Notes: a model not told the origin generated them from the sequence alone. A stretch of DNA of 64,000 bases from RH-AL1 sp965277355 (GCA_965277355.1 CBDICN010000002.1:372001-436000); one strand, 5' to 3'; counted from the stretch's first letter, positions 53,591 to 61,888 are shown. Numbers and translations are program-made.

Positions 53591-54730
53591 TCAGGCTGCT
53601 TCCGAGAAGTGCGGATGGACGAGCTTGCCGTCCCTGGTCAGCAGCGTCGCCTTGACGAGTTCGTCGTCCCACGGGATCGCGAAGGCCTTGCTCTCCTTGT
53701 CGAAAAAGGTTTCGACGAAGGAATAGAGGTTCTTGGCGTAGAGCTGCGAGGCGGTGGCCGGCACTTTATTGGCGAAGTTCAACGTGCCGATGATCTTGAC
53801 GCCGTTGTCGGTCGTGTAGATCTCGCCGGGCTTCGTCAGCTCGCAATTGCCGCCGCGCTCGGCGGCAAGGTCGACGATGATCGAACCGGGCTTCATCGAT
53901 TCAACCATCTTGGCGGTGACGAGCTTGGGCGCGGGACGGCCCGGGACCAGCGCGGTGGTGATCACCACGTCCTGCTTGGCGATGTGATCGGTCGTCAGCT
54001 CGTTCTGCTGGCGCTTGTAGTCGTCCGACATCTCCTTCGCGTAGCCGGCCTTGGTCTCCGCCTCCTTGAACTCCTCGTTTTGGACGGCGATGAACTTGGC
54101 GCCGAGCGACTCGACCTGCTCCTTGGTGGCCGGCCGCACGTCCGTCGCGGTCACCACGCCGCCGAGGCGGCGCGCCATCGCGATCGCCTGCAGCCCGGCG
54201 ACGCCGACGCCCATGACGAACATCTTGGCGGCCGACACGGTGCCCGCGGCGGTCATCATCATCGGCATCGCGCGCCCGTATTCGGCAGCCGCCTCGATGA
54301 CGGCGCGGTAGCCGGCGATGTTGGCCTGCGAGGACAGCACGTCCATCACCTGCGCGCGGGTGATGCGCGGCATGAGTTCCATCGCGAAGGCGCTGGCGCC
54401 CTTGTCGGCGAGCGAGCGGAGCGCGTCCTCGTGACCGTAGGGGTCCATCACCGCGATCACCGCCGCGCCCTGCTTCAAGCCGTTGAGATCCGCGGCCGAC
54501 GGGCGTCGCACGCGCAACACGACGTCGGCGTCGCGAACCGTCTCCTCGGCACTATGGCCGATCTGCGCGCCGGCCGCCTCGTAGGCCTCGTCGAGGAAGC
54601 CGGAGGCCTTGCCGGCGCCGGACTGGACGACGACATCCGTGTTGAGAGCCTTGAAGCGCTTGACCGTTTCGGGCGTCGCGGCGACGCGGTGCTCGGACGG
54701 GTCGTTTTCCGCGGGAACGGCGATACGCAT
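53591..54730 (-). CDS. pntAA: NAD(P) transhydrogenase subunit alpha, NAD-binding part
   Basis: A 379-residue soluble domain I protein related to alanine dehydrogenase. RIAVPAENDPSEHRVAATPE opens it; GVGVAGLQAIAMARRLGGVV is the NAD site, and ATDVRPATKEQVESLGAKF follows. GGAG six bases ahead selects ATG 54730, where homologues start. The pntAB gene follows after 30 bases, and the small oxidase subunit gene precedes it. Confidence 0.95.
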   Translation of the reverse strand: MRIAVPAENDPSEHRVAATPETVKRFKALNTDVVVQSGAGKASGFLDEAYEAAGAQIGHSAEETVRDADVVLRVRRPSAADLNGLKQGAAVIAVMDPYGHEDALRSLADKGASAFAMELMPRITRAQVMDVLSSQANIAGYRAVIEAAAEYGRAMPMMMTAAGTVSAAKMFVMGVGVAGLQAIAMARRLGGVVTATDVRPATKEQVESLGAKFIAVQNEEFKEAETKAGYAKEMSDDYKRQQNELTTDHIAKQDVVITTALVPGRPAPKLVTAKMVESMKPGSIIVDLAAERGGNCELTKPGEIYTTDNGVKIIGTLNFANKVPATASQLYAKNLYSFVETFFDKESKAFAIPWDDELVKATLLTRDGKLVHPHFSEAA

Positions 54731-54810
54731 GAGGGACTCCGAGGGGTGCGGACCGACGGCTCGGCCGGTCGGTCGAGATGCGGGACGAGGGGCGAGCGCG
54801 CGAACGCCGC

Positions 54811-54960
54811 TCAGCCCCACATGAAGGCGAGAAAGATCAGGATGCAGACGACGGCGATGGCGACGCCCTTGAGGAGCCTGACGAACAGCGCGAAGGTCGC
54901 CTCGTGCTCGGCATAGTCCATGTCGGAATGCCCGGCGGAAACAGGAGTGTTATCAACCAT
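54811..54960 (-). CDS. aa3-type cytochrome c oxidase subunit IV
   Basis: A 49-residue single-helix membrane protein: HSDMDYAEHEATFALFVRLL, then a hydrophobic helix VAIAVVCILIFLAFMWG. The motif and size match the bacterial subunit IV of aa3 oxidases (CoxIV_bac family). It lies 80 bases upstream of pntAA on the same strand, a neighbourhood found in other alphaproteobacteria. The main oxidase subunits are elsewhere. Confidence 0.85.
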   Translation of the reverse strand: MVDNTPVSAGHSDMDYAEHEATFALFVRLLKGVAIAVVCILIFLAFMWG

Positions 54961-55189
54961 TCTGCCCTCTGTTCTCAGGCGCCCGATCGTCGCCGACGCG
55001 CAGGTCTTTCCGCCCGATCGCGTCGACGTTGCTTTTCGCGCGCTCCACCCCGTCGGGGCACGGTTCGCGACTCGCGCGAAGCCATCGCAATGATCCGGCC
55101 TTAAGGCAAGCGTTTCACCGTCCGATCAAGCCGCGATTCTTTCTGCCGCGGCCGGACGCCGTGTATGCCTCCCTCGATCGCCGGTGCGA

Positions 55190-56554
55190 TCAGGATGCCG
55201 GCCGAACCAATCCCGCCCTTGCGAGCGCCGCCTGCTGTCGCGCGGCCAGCGTGTCGACGTCGAAGTCCTCGATCAGCTCGTTGTACATGCGGTGGAAATT
55301 GAGGCGGGCGCCGAGATGCAGGAACACGCTGCCGAGGCCGATCGCGGCCCGGTCCATGAAGACGAACTCGCGCGGCACGGTGACCGGACCCTTCTGCTTC
55401 AGCGCCTGGTGCAGCATGAAGGCCTCGCGGCGGCCGTAGCTCCCCGGCGAGACGCCGTCCGCCACTGTGCGCACCCGATCCTCGAGCAGCGGCGCGTAGA
55501 TGAAGCGGGCCCAGATGTTCAGGGTCTCGACAAGGTCCTTGCTGAGGTTCTGGAAGCCCCACAGCTCGTAGGCGTGCACCACCCGCGCCTCGTCGTTGCC
55601 GAGGAAGCCGCGATAGAGCTCGACGACCCCGGCGGCGAAGCGCGGCGGGAAGATGCGGATGCAGCCGTAGTCGAGCAGGTTGATGCCCGACGGCACGCCC
55701 GCCTCGCCGGTGAAGACGGTGTAGTTGCCGGGGTGCGGGTCGCCGTGAATGACCGCGTAGCGCGCCATCGGGTACCACCAGGCCCGGAACATCGCCTCCG
55801 CCAGCCGGTTGCGGGTCTCCTCGTCGGCCTCCTTGAAGCTCAGGAGCTTGCTGCCCTCGAGCCAGGTCAGGGTCAGCAGCCGGCGGGTCGACAGATCGGG
55901 GTGCACCTTCGGGACCCGCACCTTCGCGTCGCCCACGAAGATGTCGCCGTAAAGCGAGGCGTTGCTCGCCTCGTGGCCGTAATCGAGCTCCTCGCGCAGC
56001 CTGGCCCCGATCTCCTTGGCGATCTCGCGGGTGTCGATGGCCTGGCTGAACTGGCGATGCAGCCCGAACAGGACGTCGAGCTGCTTCAGGTCGGCCTCGA
56101 CCGCCGACTGCATGTCGGGGTACTGCAGCTTGCAGGCGACGGGCACGTCGTCGAGCGTCCTCGCCCGGTGAACCTGGCCGAGCGAGGCCGCCGCCGCCGG
56201 GTTGAGCTCGAACGCGCCGAAGCGGGTGCGCCAGTTTTGGCCGAGCTCGGCCTGCATGCGGCGCTTGACGAAGGCCGCGCCCATCGGCGGCGCATCGCTC
56301 TGCAGCGCCTGCAGCTCGTCGGCGTAGTCCGGCGGCAGCAGGTCGGGGATGGTCGCCATCATCTGCGCGACCTTCATCAGCGGCCCCTTCAAGCCGCCCA
56401 GCGCCTGCGTGAGCGCCGCGGCATTGGTGATCTGGCCGTTGGCGTTGAACAGGCGGCCGCCGGCCATCCGGGCCGCGACGCCGCCCAAGTTGGCGCCGAC
56501 GCGCGCGTAGCGCGTCGCGCGGGCGGTAAAGCGGTTGGCTTCGCGATCGGTCAT
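55190..56554 (-). CDS. ABC1/UbiB-family atypical kinase
   Basis: A 454-residue member of the ABC1/ADCK/UbiB protein-kinase-like family, associated with ubiquinone biosynthesis. Family elements: the N-terminal KxGQ region, here GPLMKVAQMMA with Ala replacing Gly; the Ala-rich loop AAAASLGQVHRA; the ion-pair Lys in ACKLQYPDM; and the catalytic VIHGDPHPGNYTVF with metal Asp in LLDYGCI. No membrane segments. The Doc gene ends 10 bases upstream of its start on the same strand. Confidence 0.88.
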   Translation of the reverse strand: MTDREANRFTARATRYARVGANLGGVAARMAGGRLFNANGQITNAAALTQALGGLKGPLMKVAQMMATIPDLLPPDYADELQALQSDAPPMGAAFVKRRMQAELGQNWRTRFGAFELNPAAAASLGQVHRARTLDDVPVACKLQYPDMQSAVEADLKQLDVLFGLHRQFSQAIDTREIAKEIGARLREELDYGHEASNASLYGDIFVGDAKVRVPKVHPDLSTRRLLTLTWLEGSKLLSFKEADEETRNRLAEAMFRAWWYPMARYAVIHGDPHPGNYTVFTGEAGVPSGINLLDYGCIRIFPPRFAAGVVELYRGFLGNDEARVVHAYELWGFQNLSKDLVETLNIWARFIYAPLLEDRVRTVADGVSPGSYGRREAFMLHQALKQKGPVTVPREFVFMDRAAIGLGSVFLHLGARLNFHRMYNELIEDFDVDTLAARQQAALARAGLVRPAS

Positions 56555-56564
56555 GGCGGAAGGG

Positions 56565-56957
56565 TCAGCTTTCGATGGCGGACGAATGTTGCTTCACCCA
56601 TCGGGCGAATGCAGCCTCATCGATCTCTCCGGCCGCGAGCGCAAGGACGCTTGCAGTCGCATGCGCCGGCGCCGCGCGAAGGCTCATACCGTTGAGGCCG
56701 AGGAAGACGAGAGCGGCGGCGAAGGCGACGCGCTTGTTGCCGTCGATGAACGGGTGATTGCGGGCGAGGCCGAAGGCATAGCTCGCGGCCAAGACCGCGA
56801 GGTCGTTCTCGCCGTACGCATGCTTGTTGATCGGGCGGCCCAGCGCAGACTCGAGGAGCCCGCGGTCCCGAAGTCCGTCGGGACCGCCGAACAGCGCGAG
56901 CTGCTCGCTGTGAATGTCGAGAACCAAGTCGATGCCGAGCCATAGCGGCTCGGTCAT
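56565..56957 (-). CDS. Doc-type Fic-fold toxin
   Basis: A 130-residue death-on-curing toxin. The Fic core HPFIDGNKRVAFAAALVFL (about residue 68) has the short Doc loop rather than the AMP-transferase HPFxxGNGR; in Doc this site phosphorylates EF-Tu. Its ATG overlaps the stop of the AbrB-type antitoxin by four bases. It is followed closely by the UbiB-type gene. Confidence 0.92.
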   Translation of the reverse strand: MTEPLWLGIDLVLDIHSEQLALFGGPDGLRDRGLLESALGRPINKHAYGENDLAVLAASYAFGLARNHPFIDGNKRVAFAAALVFLGLNGMSLRAAPAHATASVLALAAGEIDEAAFARWVKQHSSAIES

Positions 56958-57214
56958 TTCGCCAGCGCTTTGAAGGTGTCGGCGTAATCGCGGAATGCCT
57001 GACGGGCGATCTCCATCCCGCGCGCGTGGGCCGGATCGTAGGGACTGAGCTTCAGCCCACGCTCGGTTTGCTCGACGACGTGCAGCTTGTCGCCCTCCTT
57101 GAGCTTGAGCCGCGCCAGCAGCTCCTTCGGCAAAATCAGGCCGACCGAGTTGCCGATCTTGCGAATTTGCAGCGCGGTGCCGGTGGACTCTGCGTCGGGT
57201 TCGTTCTTCGTCAT
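56954..57214 (-). CDS. AbrB/MazE-type antitoxin
   Basis: An 86-residue protein with a SpoVT/AbrB swapped-hairpin DNA-binding domain: LQIRKIGNSVGLILPKELLA, then LKLKEGDKLHVVE. The C-terminal helix (ARQAFRDYADTFKALAK) would neutralise Doc. It is the first gene of the pair and probably represses its own promoter in the 150 bases before the divergent methyltransferase gene. Confidence 0.92.
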   Translation of the reverse strand: MTKNEPDAESTGTALQIRKIGNSVGLILPKELLARLKLKEGDKLHVVEQTERGLKLSPYDPAHARGMEIARQAFRDYADTFKALAK

Positions 57215-57362
57215 CGTGGCCTCAATGTTTTACAAGAAGTACAACACTGAGGCGGCGTGGCCAAGAGAGGCGATAGCAAACAGTCGCGTTCGACCGTGGG
57301 CGTCCGCTCGATCGACCCTATCTTCCCACCTCCGGCCTCCATGACTCCAGAAAGGTCCACTG

Positions 57363-58247
57363 ATGCGCGCGGTCGACATTCGAAAGAAGAACAGCTCTTT
57401 GATGCTCCGCCAAGCTGCCGGTGTGAACGTGTTGCCGGACGCGCAAAATGGAGCAAGCAAGAGCATCGATTTGAATAATGCGTCGTTTTGGGACGGCAAT
57501 TCTGAGTATCAAAAGATGGCGCACGCCTTCACTTCGCTGTACGCGGAGCGCGCCTGGAAGGAAGCGGCATTGGCCGCCGATGCCGTAATCGTCGACATCG
57601 CGGCCGGAGCGGGTGCGCTGGCGCTCGTGGCGGCGCGTGCTGGCGCCCAAGTTCTGGCGACGGACTTTTCCGCCGGGATGGTCGAAAGCGTGCTGTCTCA
57701 CGGCCTCGCGAACCTGGAAGCACGGGTGATGGATGGCCAGGCGCTCGAACTTCCCGATGCTTCGTTCGATGCGGCCTTCTCCATGTTCGGCATCATGCTG
57801 TTCCCCGATTGGCGCAAGGGCCTCTCCGAGATGGCGCGTGTCGTCAGGCCGGGCGGCATCGGCTCAGTGGGGACCTGGAAGGAGACCGCCGGCGCCGCCG
57901 CCAACCTGCTGCTGGCGGAGCAGATCGCGGACCTCTTCCCCAAGACGGAACTTCCAACGCCAGTGGAAGGTATGAACGAACTTCGCGACGCTGATCGGTT
58001 CCGGGCCGCGATGATGGCCGTCGGCTTCGCTGACGTGTCGATTATCGAGGTGACAAATGATTTCCTGGTAGACGAAGCGGCTCTTGCAGACCCTGACCGC
58101 CTTTTCCAGTTCAGCCCAGCATGGCCGCAGTGCGACGATCGGCAACGCGACGCAGTTCTGGCGTCTATCCGCTCCGCATTGGGCGCCCGGGGCGGCGTTT
58201 TGCCGGTTCCCTCTCCGGCCCTCATAGCAACTGCTCGCCGTGTTTGA
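57363..58247 (+). CDS. Class I SAM-dependent methyltransferase
   Basis: A 294-residue methyltransferase. The SAM-binding region VIVDIAAGAGALALVAARAG has the usual Gly-rich loop, followed by LATDFSAGMVESV, ALELPDASFDAAFSMFGIML and VVRPGGIGSVGTW. It resembles UbiE/COQ5-like enzymes broadly but no substrate is implied. It is divergent from the Doc/AbrB pair; base composition is somewhat less GC-rich at its 5' end. Confidence 0.82.
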   Translation: MRAVDIRKKNSSLMLRQAAGVNVLPDAQNGASKSIDLNNASFWDGNSEYQKMAHAFTSLYAERAWKEAALAADAVIVDIAAGAGALALVAARAGAQVLATDFSAGMVESVLSHGLANLEARVMDGQALELPDASFDAAFSMFGIMLFPDWRKGLSEMARVVRPGGIGSVGTWKETAGAAANLLLAEQIADLFPKTELPTPVEGMNELRDADRFRAAMMAVGFADVSIIEVTNDFLVDEAALADPDRLFQFSPAWPQCDDRQRDAVLASIRSALGARGGVLPVPSPALIATARRV

Positions 58248-58400
58248 CCTTTCAAGGTCGTTGTCGTCGGCGGCAAACCGGTCGTTTGTTGGCCCGATCC
58301 GGCTGCCCGTCAGTTGCAATCGGCGTGGGCACGGCGCCGATGATCGCGATCCCAAGCGCGGATGATTGCAGTTCGCGACCCTTAGCGCCGAAAATGCGGC

Positions 58401-58487
58401 TCGTCTTCCCTGCGCCAGGCGCCGGAAGCCTATGCCAAGATGATGAGCGGCGAGGCGCGCTTCAGGATGGTCCTCAAGATGCGGTGA
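58401..58487 (+). pseudogene. 3' remnant of a zinc-type alcohol dehydrogenase
   Basis: The frame ending at a TGA at 58485-58487 reads EAYAKMMSGEARFRMVLKM, the characteristic C-terminus of NAD(P)-dependent alcohol dehydrogenases of the AdhC/YahK group. Nothing upstream continues the gene, so only about 28 codons remain. It lies in the 260-base gap after the methyltransferase gene. Confidence 0.55.
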
Positions 58488-58508
58488 GGCGCCGAGAGGC
58501 CGCTTTCG

Positions 58509-59183
58509 CTAGAACCGGGTCGGCGTGCCGTCGAACCAAACGCATTCCGCCGCCGCCAGCTTGGGGTCGAGGCTCGGCGGCGGGGCGGGCGGGGCGAGAT
58601 AGCGGCCCTCGGCGGCGATGTGCACCGTGCGGTAGCTCTGCCCGCCGATGCCGTCGGCGAAATAGCAGTACTGGTGGTCCGGCACCTTGCCGTCCGCCGC
58701 GAAATTGTAGCCGGTGACGACCTGGCCGTCGCGCCAGCGCACCGTCTTGAAGATCGTGTAGTTCGTCTTCACCGGGTTCTTCGAGGGCGGCGCGGCATCC
58801 GGCTTCAGCTGCTCGCGGGTGGGCTGCGGCGGCTCGGTCCGCTCGGCCATCCGCACCGTGTTGGCGGAGGGGTCCATCGCGACCTGCGCGGCGGGGTCGA
58901 GCTTGACGGTGGATTGCGGATCGAGCTCGGCGTGGAGCTTCGAGCGCTCGATGGCGCGCGTCAGCGTGGCCGCGAGCCGCTCGGCGGCCCCATCGGCATC
59001 GCGGCTCTTGGCGTAGCCGAGGAAGGCGAGCCCCACGCCGGCACCCACCATCAGCGCCAGCATGCCGAGCGCGCCGCAGCGGATCAGCCAGGCCTTGGCC
59101 GCGATCATGGCGGCATCGGCGTGGACGCGGCGGTTGACGGCGCCGGCTAGTGCCTTGTTCGCCTTCGAACCGGCGATCAGCAT
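58509..59183 (-). CDS. Membrane-anchored hypothetical protein
   Basis: A 224-residue protein with one transmembrane helix at about 33-55 (CGALGMLALMVGAGVGLAF), a helical stretch (RLAATLTRAIERSKLHAEL), a Pro-rich linker and a C-terminal domain with NYTIFKTVRWRDGQVVTGY and YCYFADGIGGQSYRTVHI. It starts three bases after the gene at 59187, so the two are co-translated. No family was recognised; the C-terminal domain is probably periplasmic. Confidence 0.75.
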   Translation of the reverse strand: MLIAGSKANKALAGAVNRRVHADAAMIAAKAWLIRCGALGMLALMVGAGVGLAFLGYAKSRDADGAAERLAATLTRAIERSKLHAELDPQSTVKLDPAAQVAMDPSANTVRMAERTEPPQPTREQLKPDAAPPSKNPVKTNYTIFKTVRWRDGQVVTGYNFAADGKVPDHQYCYFADGIGGQSYRTVHIAAEGRYLAPPAPPPSLDPKLAAAECVWFDGTPTRF

Positions 59184-59186
59184 GGA

Positions 59187-60452
59187 TCAGGCCGCGCCCG
59201 GCGGCGTATTGGTCGCGACGAGCGTCGGCCGCATCGGGCCGATCGGCTTCGTCTCCGAAGGCTTGTCGTCCTCGCCCCTGTGCGCCTCCGCGGCGGTTGC
59301 GGTGGCCGCCGTCGGCGCAGCCTCCCCCGCGGCGACGGCGGGCTGCGGGATGTCCGGCGCGATCGGCTCGATACGGTGAGCCGCCATCGCCTTGGCGACC
59401 GCGACGTTGGCGGCCTGCTGGGCGTGGTCGTCGACCGTCTTGGTCAAGGGACCCAGCAGGTGATCCACGAGGTCCTGGTCGTCGACTTCGATCGGCGCCA
59501 CCGCCTTCTTGAGGGGCGTCACCGAGGCCAGCGCGAGCGCGGTGGCCGACAGCGCCGCGAAGATCGCCGGGAAGAACACGAAAATGCGCAGGAAGCTGTG
59601 CAGCTCGCTTTCGCTGACCTCCGTCGGATCCTTGCCGAAGAACATGCCGGTGAAGGAATGCAGCTGCGAGTTCATGATGGCGTCGCGCCGCGCCAGCTCC
59701 AGCGCGCCGACCTGCTTGTCGACGGCCGTCGAATCGAGCCCGTCGCGACCCTTGCGCGCCGCGTCGAGCTTGTCCGACGCCTCGCTGCGCGCCTTCTGCG
59801 CGTCGGCGAGGTTGCTCGCCATCACCTTCTGGCGGGCGTCCGCGTGACACTCCTGGCCGGAGAAGCGCCGGCCGCGCGAATTGGTGTGCCACACCCTCGC
59901 GCATCTGTCCGCAGGCAGCGCGCCCAGCTCGCTGTTGACCGCCTTGAGGCGCGCCTCGTTCTCGTCAAGCGCGGCGGCACGCTGCTTGACGACGGCATCG
60001 GCCGCGCGGACGCGCGCGGCGTAAGCGGCCTGCGCCGATTGCGCGTCCTTCAAGGCCGAGGTGGCACGCGTCACGTCGATGAGGCGGGGCCGGAACATCA
60101 CCTCGCCGAGCTGCGACAGCGACTTCACGCTGACCGCCACCGCGCACATCACCATCAGCGCGAAGATGAGCTTCCAGAACCAGTTCGGCTGGGTCCGCAG
60201 CGCCAGCGCGAGCGGCACGCGGGCGATCTCGACGCCGGCATAGGCGATCGGCGCCAGCATCATCATCGCCATCGTGGTGGCGTCGCCGTGGCCGTAGATC
60301 TTGGCGAAGAACCAGGCCGACAGCAGCGACGTGGTCACCACCGCGGTCTCGATGGCATACGCCATGCCGAGGTACTTGTAGTCGATGCGGTAGCCTTGAG
60401 AGGCGTTGAACGCCTCTTTTCCGGCGAAATACCCGCTGACGGCTTCGCTCAT
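59187..60452 (-). CDS. Four-helix membrane protein with coiled coil, unknown function
   Basis: A 421-residue protein. Hydrophobic helices are near 35-50, 60-80 and 92-112, then a long coiled coil (about 125-270) with DRCARVWHTNSRGRRFSGQE and a later Cys, a further helix near 288-312 (IFVFFPAIFAALSATALALA) and an Ala/Pro-rich acidic tail. The layout suggests an inner-membrane scaffold with an extracytoplasmic coiled coil. It is the first gene of a two-gene operon. A 13-base tandem repeat lies 58 bases upstream. Confidence 0.75.
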   Translation of the reverse strand: MSEAVSGYFAGKEAFNASQGYRIDYKYLGMAYAIETAVVTTSLLSAWFFAKIYGHGDATTMAMMMLAPIAYAGVEIARVPLALALRTQPNWFWKLIFALMVMCAVAVSVKSLSQLGEVMFRPRLIDVTRATSALKDAQSAQAAYAARVRAADAVVKQRAAALDENEARLKAVNSELGALPADRCARVWHTNSRGRRFSGQECHADARQKVMASNLADAQKARSEASDKLDAARKGRDGLDSTAVDKQVGALELARRDAIMNSQLHSFTGMFFGKDPTEVSESELHSFLRIFVFFPAIFAALSATALALASVTPLKKAVAPIEVDDQDLVDHLLGPLTKTVDDHAQQAANVAVAKAMAAHRIEPIAPDIPQPAVAAGEAAPTAATATAAEAHRGEDDKPSETKPIGPMRPTLVATNTPPGAA

Positions 60453-60509
60453 CCCACCGCGCCCAGTTCCGAGGACATCGCGAGGGTAAACTCAAGCTTA
60501 AGGCGCCAC

Positions 60510-60560
60510 GATGGCGATCGGTGATGGCGATCGGTGATGGCGATCGGTGATGGCGATCGG
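60510..60560. repeat. 13-base tandem repeat, four copies
   Basis: GATGGCGATCGGT is repeated head-to-tail at 60510, 60523, 60536 and 60549 (the last copy lacks its final T). It lies 58 bases upstream of the gene starting at 60452 and could vary in copy number by slippage, changing promoter spacing. Confidence 0.85.
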
Positions 60561-60615
60561 CACGATGGCGAGGGCAGTCTGGTGAAAGTCGTTCGTCTCT
60601 ACAAGCCTCATGGTG

Positions 60616-60742
60616 CCTCATGGTGAGGGACCTGAAGCGCCGTCTCGAACCATCCTTCGTGCTGAAGGCTCGGCGGTCCCGCGATGTCGCCCGCTAGAGC
60701 CCTCGTGGTTCGAGACGCGCCTGCGGCGCTCCTCACCATGAG
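60616..60742. repeat. Palindromic intergenic element next to IS110
   Basis: Two imperfectly complementary arms of about 40 bases, 60616-60655 (CCTCATGGTGAGG...GTCTCGAACCA) and 60701-60742 (TGGTTCGAGAC...CCTCACCATGAG), with 45 bases between. A third copy of the arm occurs at 61889-61928 on the other side of the IS element. Confidence 0.8.
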
Positions 60743-60757
60743 CGACTGTCTTGGCTG

Positions 60758-61693
60758 TCAAGCGGTTTGCCATTCTTTTCTGTCCCTCATGATGGCGTTG
60801 AGCACGGTGATGAGCTTGCGGGCGACGGCGATGAGCGCGACCATCTTTGGCTTACCGGCGCCGACGAGCCTTGCGTAGAACGTCCGCAAGTTTGGGTTGG
60901 ATCGCGACGCGACGAGAGCCGCCATGTAAAGCGCGGTCCGCACGCTCGCGCGACCGCCGCCGATGAAGCTCTTGCCCTTCCATGAGCCGGATTGCCGGGT
61001 GAAGGGCGCGAGCCCGACGAGCGCGGCGATCTGCTTTCGATCGAGTCGGCCGAGTTCGGGCAGCTCGGCGATGAGCGAACAGGCCGTGACGCGGCCGACG
61101 CCCGGCACGGACTTGAGGAGATCGTCCGCCTCCCGCCAGGCGGGCGATGAGCGCACGGCGGCGTCGATGTCCAGGTCGAGATCGTCGAGTTCGCGTTTCA
61201 GGGCGGCGATCAGCCGCTCGAGGCTTTTCTGCACCCGCTTCGGAGGTTTGCGCCGCAGCCGTTGCGTTTCGGCACCGATCATTTCGACGATCTGCCGCCG
61301 CCGGCCGACGAGATCGGCGAGAAGCCGGGTGTTCTCGTCGGGCAGCGTCCGCACCTCGGGGTTCGTGGCTTCGGCAAAATGCGCGATGACCGCCGCGTCG
61401 ATCGGATCGGTCTTGGCGCGCTTGCCGAGCGCCTTGGCAAAGGCGCGTACCTGCGCCGGATTGACCACCACCACGGGGAGGCCGGCGCCGGCCATCGCCG
61501 CCGCCGTCGTCGTCTCGTAGCCACCGGTCGCCTCGATCGCGACAAGCCGCGGGTCGAGCGCTTTCAACCGCTCACAAAGGTCCGCGAGACCGGCCCCGTT
61601 GCGATCGGTACTGAACACCGCCCCGGTCGGGCGGATGTGGACGTCGAGCTTGTTTTGGGAGACGCCGATCCCAACGGTGATCTGTTCCAGCAT
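60758..61693 (-). CDS. IS110-family transposase, first catalytic Asp replaced by Gly
   Basis: A 311-residue DEDD (RuvC-like) transposase with the IS110 C-terminal Transposase_20 domain (LKSVPGVGRVTACSLIAELP and ALVGLAPFTRQSGSWKGK, with the conserved Ser at about 240). The N-terminal block reads TVGIGVSQNKLDVHI where the family has GIDVSK: the catalytic Asp is a Gly, explained by one GAC-to-GGC change. Glu in IEATGGYE and the Asp pair in AKTDPIDAAVIA are intact. ATG 61693 is the family start. The enzyme is probably inactive unless complemented. Confidence 0.9.
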   Translation of the reverse strand: MLEQITVGIGVSQNKLDVHIRPTGAVFSTDRNGAGLADLCERLKALDPRLVAIEATGGYETTTAAAMAGAGLPVVVVNPAQVRAFAKALGKRAKTDPIDAAVIAHFAEATNPEVRTLPDENTRLLADLVGRRRQIVEMIGAETQRLRRKPPKRVQKSLERLIAALKRELDDLDLDIDAAVRSSPAWREADDLLKSVPGVGRVTACSLIAELPELGRLDRKQIAALVGLAPFTRQSGSWKGKSFIGGGRASVRTALYMAALVASRSNPNLRTFYARLVGAGKPKMVALIAVARKLITVLNAIMRDRKEWQTA

Positions 61694-61888
61694 GACCCGT
61701 CCTTGCCTAAGCGAGCTCTTGCGGCCCCGGCGACTGTTCGGGTTCGAAGGAACGACGGATGGGGAGCCCAACTCATGGACGGTCTCTGGCGACCCAGGGG
61801 TTGACGGTCTCCCACCCGACACCGCGACGGATACCTTATCCGATCGCGGCAAGATCGAGTTACAAGGGTATTGAAGCCCACCAATGCC
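61694..61888 (-). ncRNA. Candidate bridge RNA region of the IS110 element
   Basis: IS110 elements encode a structured bridge RNA in their long non-coding end that pairs with target and donor DNA. In this group it lies upstream of the transposase, which is where these 195 bases are. The region has no open frame of note. No secondary structure was computed, so the call rests on position and family knowledge. Confidence 0.4.

Larger units (their letters stand above)
60453..60757. other. Repeat-filled intergenic region beside the IS element
   Basis: About 300 bases made up of a 13-base tandem repeat (60510-60560), an inverted palindromic element (60616-60742) and the short downstream end of the IS110 element. 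No gene is present. Confidence 0.7.
60743..61888 (-). mobile_element. IS110-family insertion sequence between palindromic repeats
   Basis: The limits are set by where the flanking palindromic arms stop. The element is about 1.15 kb, with the transposase gene close to one end (15 bases) and about 195 non-coding bases at the other, upstream of the gene. This asymmetry is the layout of the IS110 group. Terminal inverted repeats and target duplications are not expected in IS110 and none is evident. Exact ends are uncertain by some bases. Confidence 0.75.

Noticed and set aside
60510..60560. Possible CRISPR array
   Set aside because: The repeats are contiguous without spacers, and no cas gene is near; VapD at 44617 is not Cas2.
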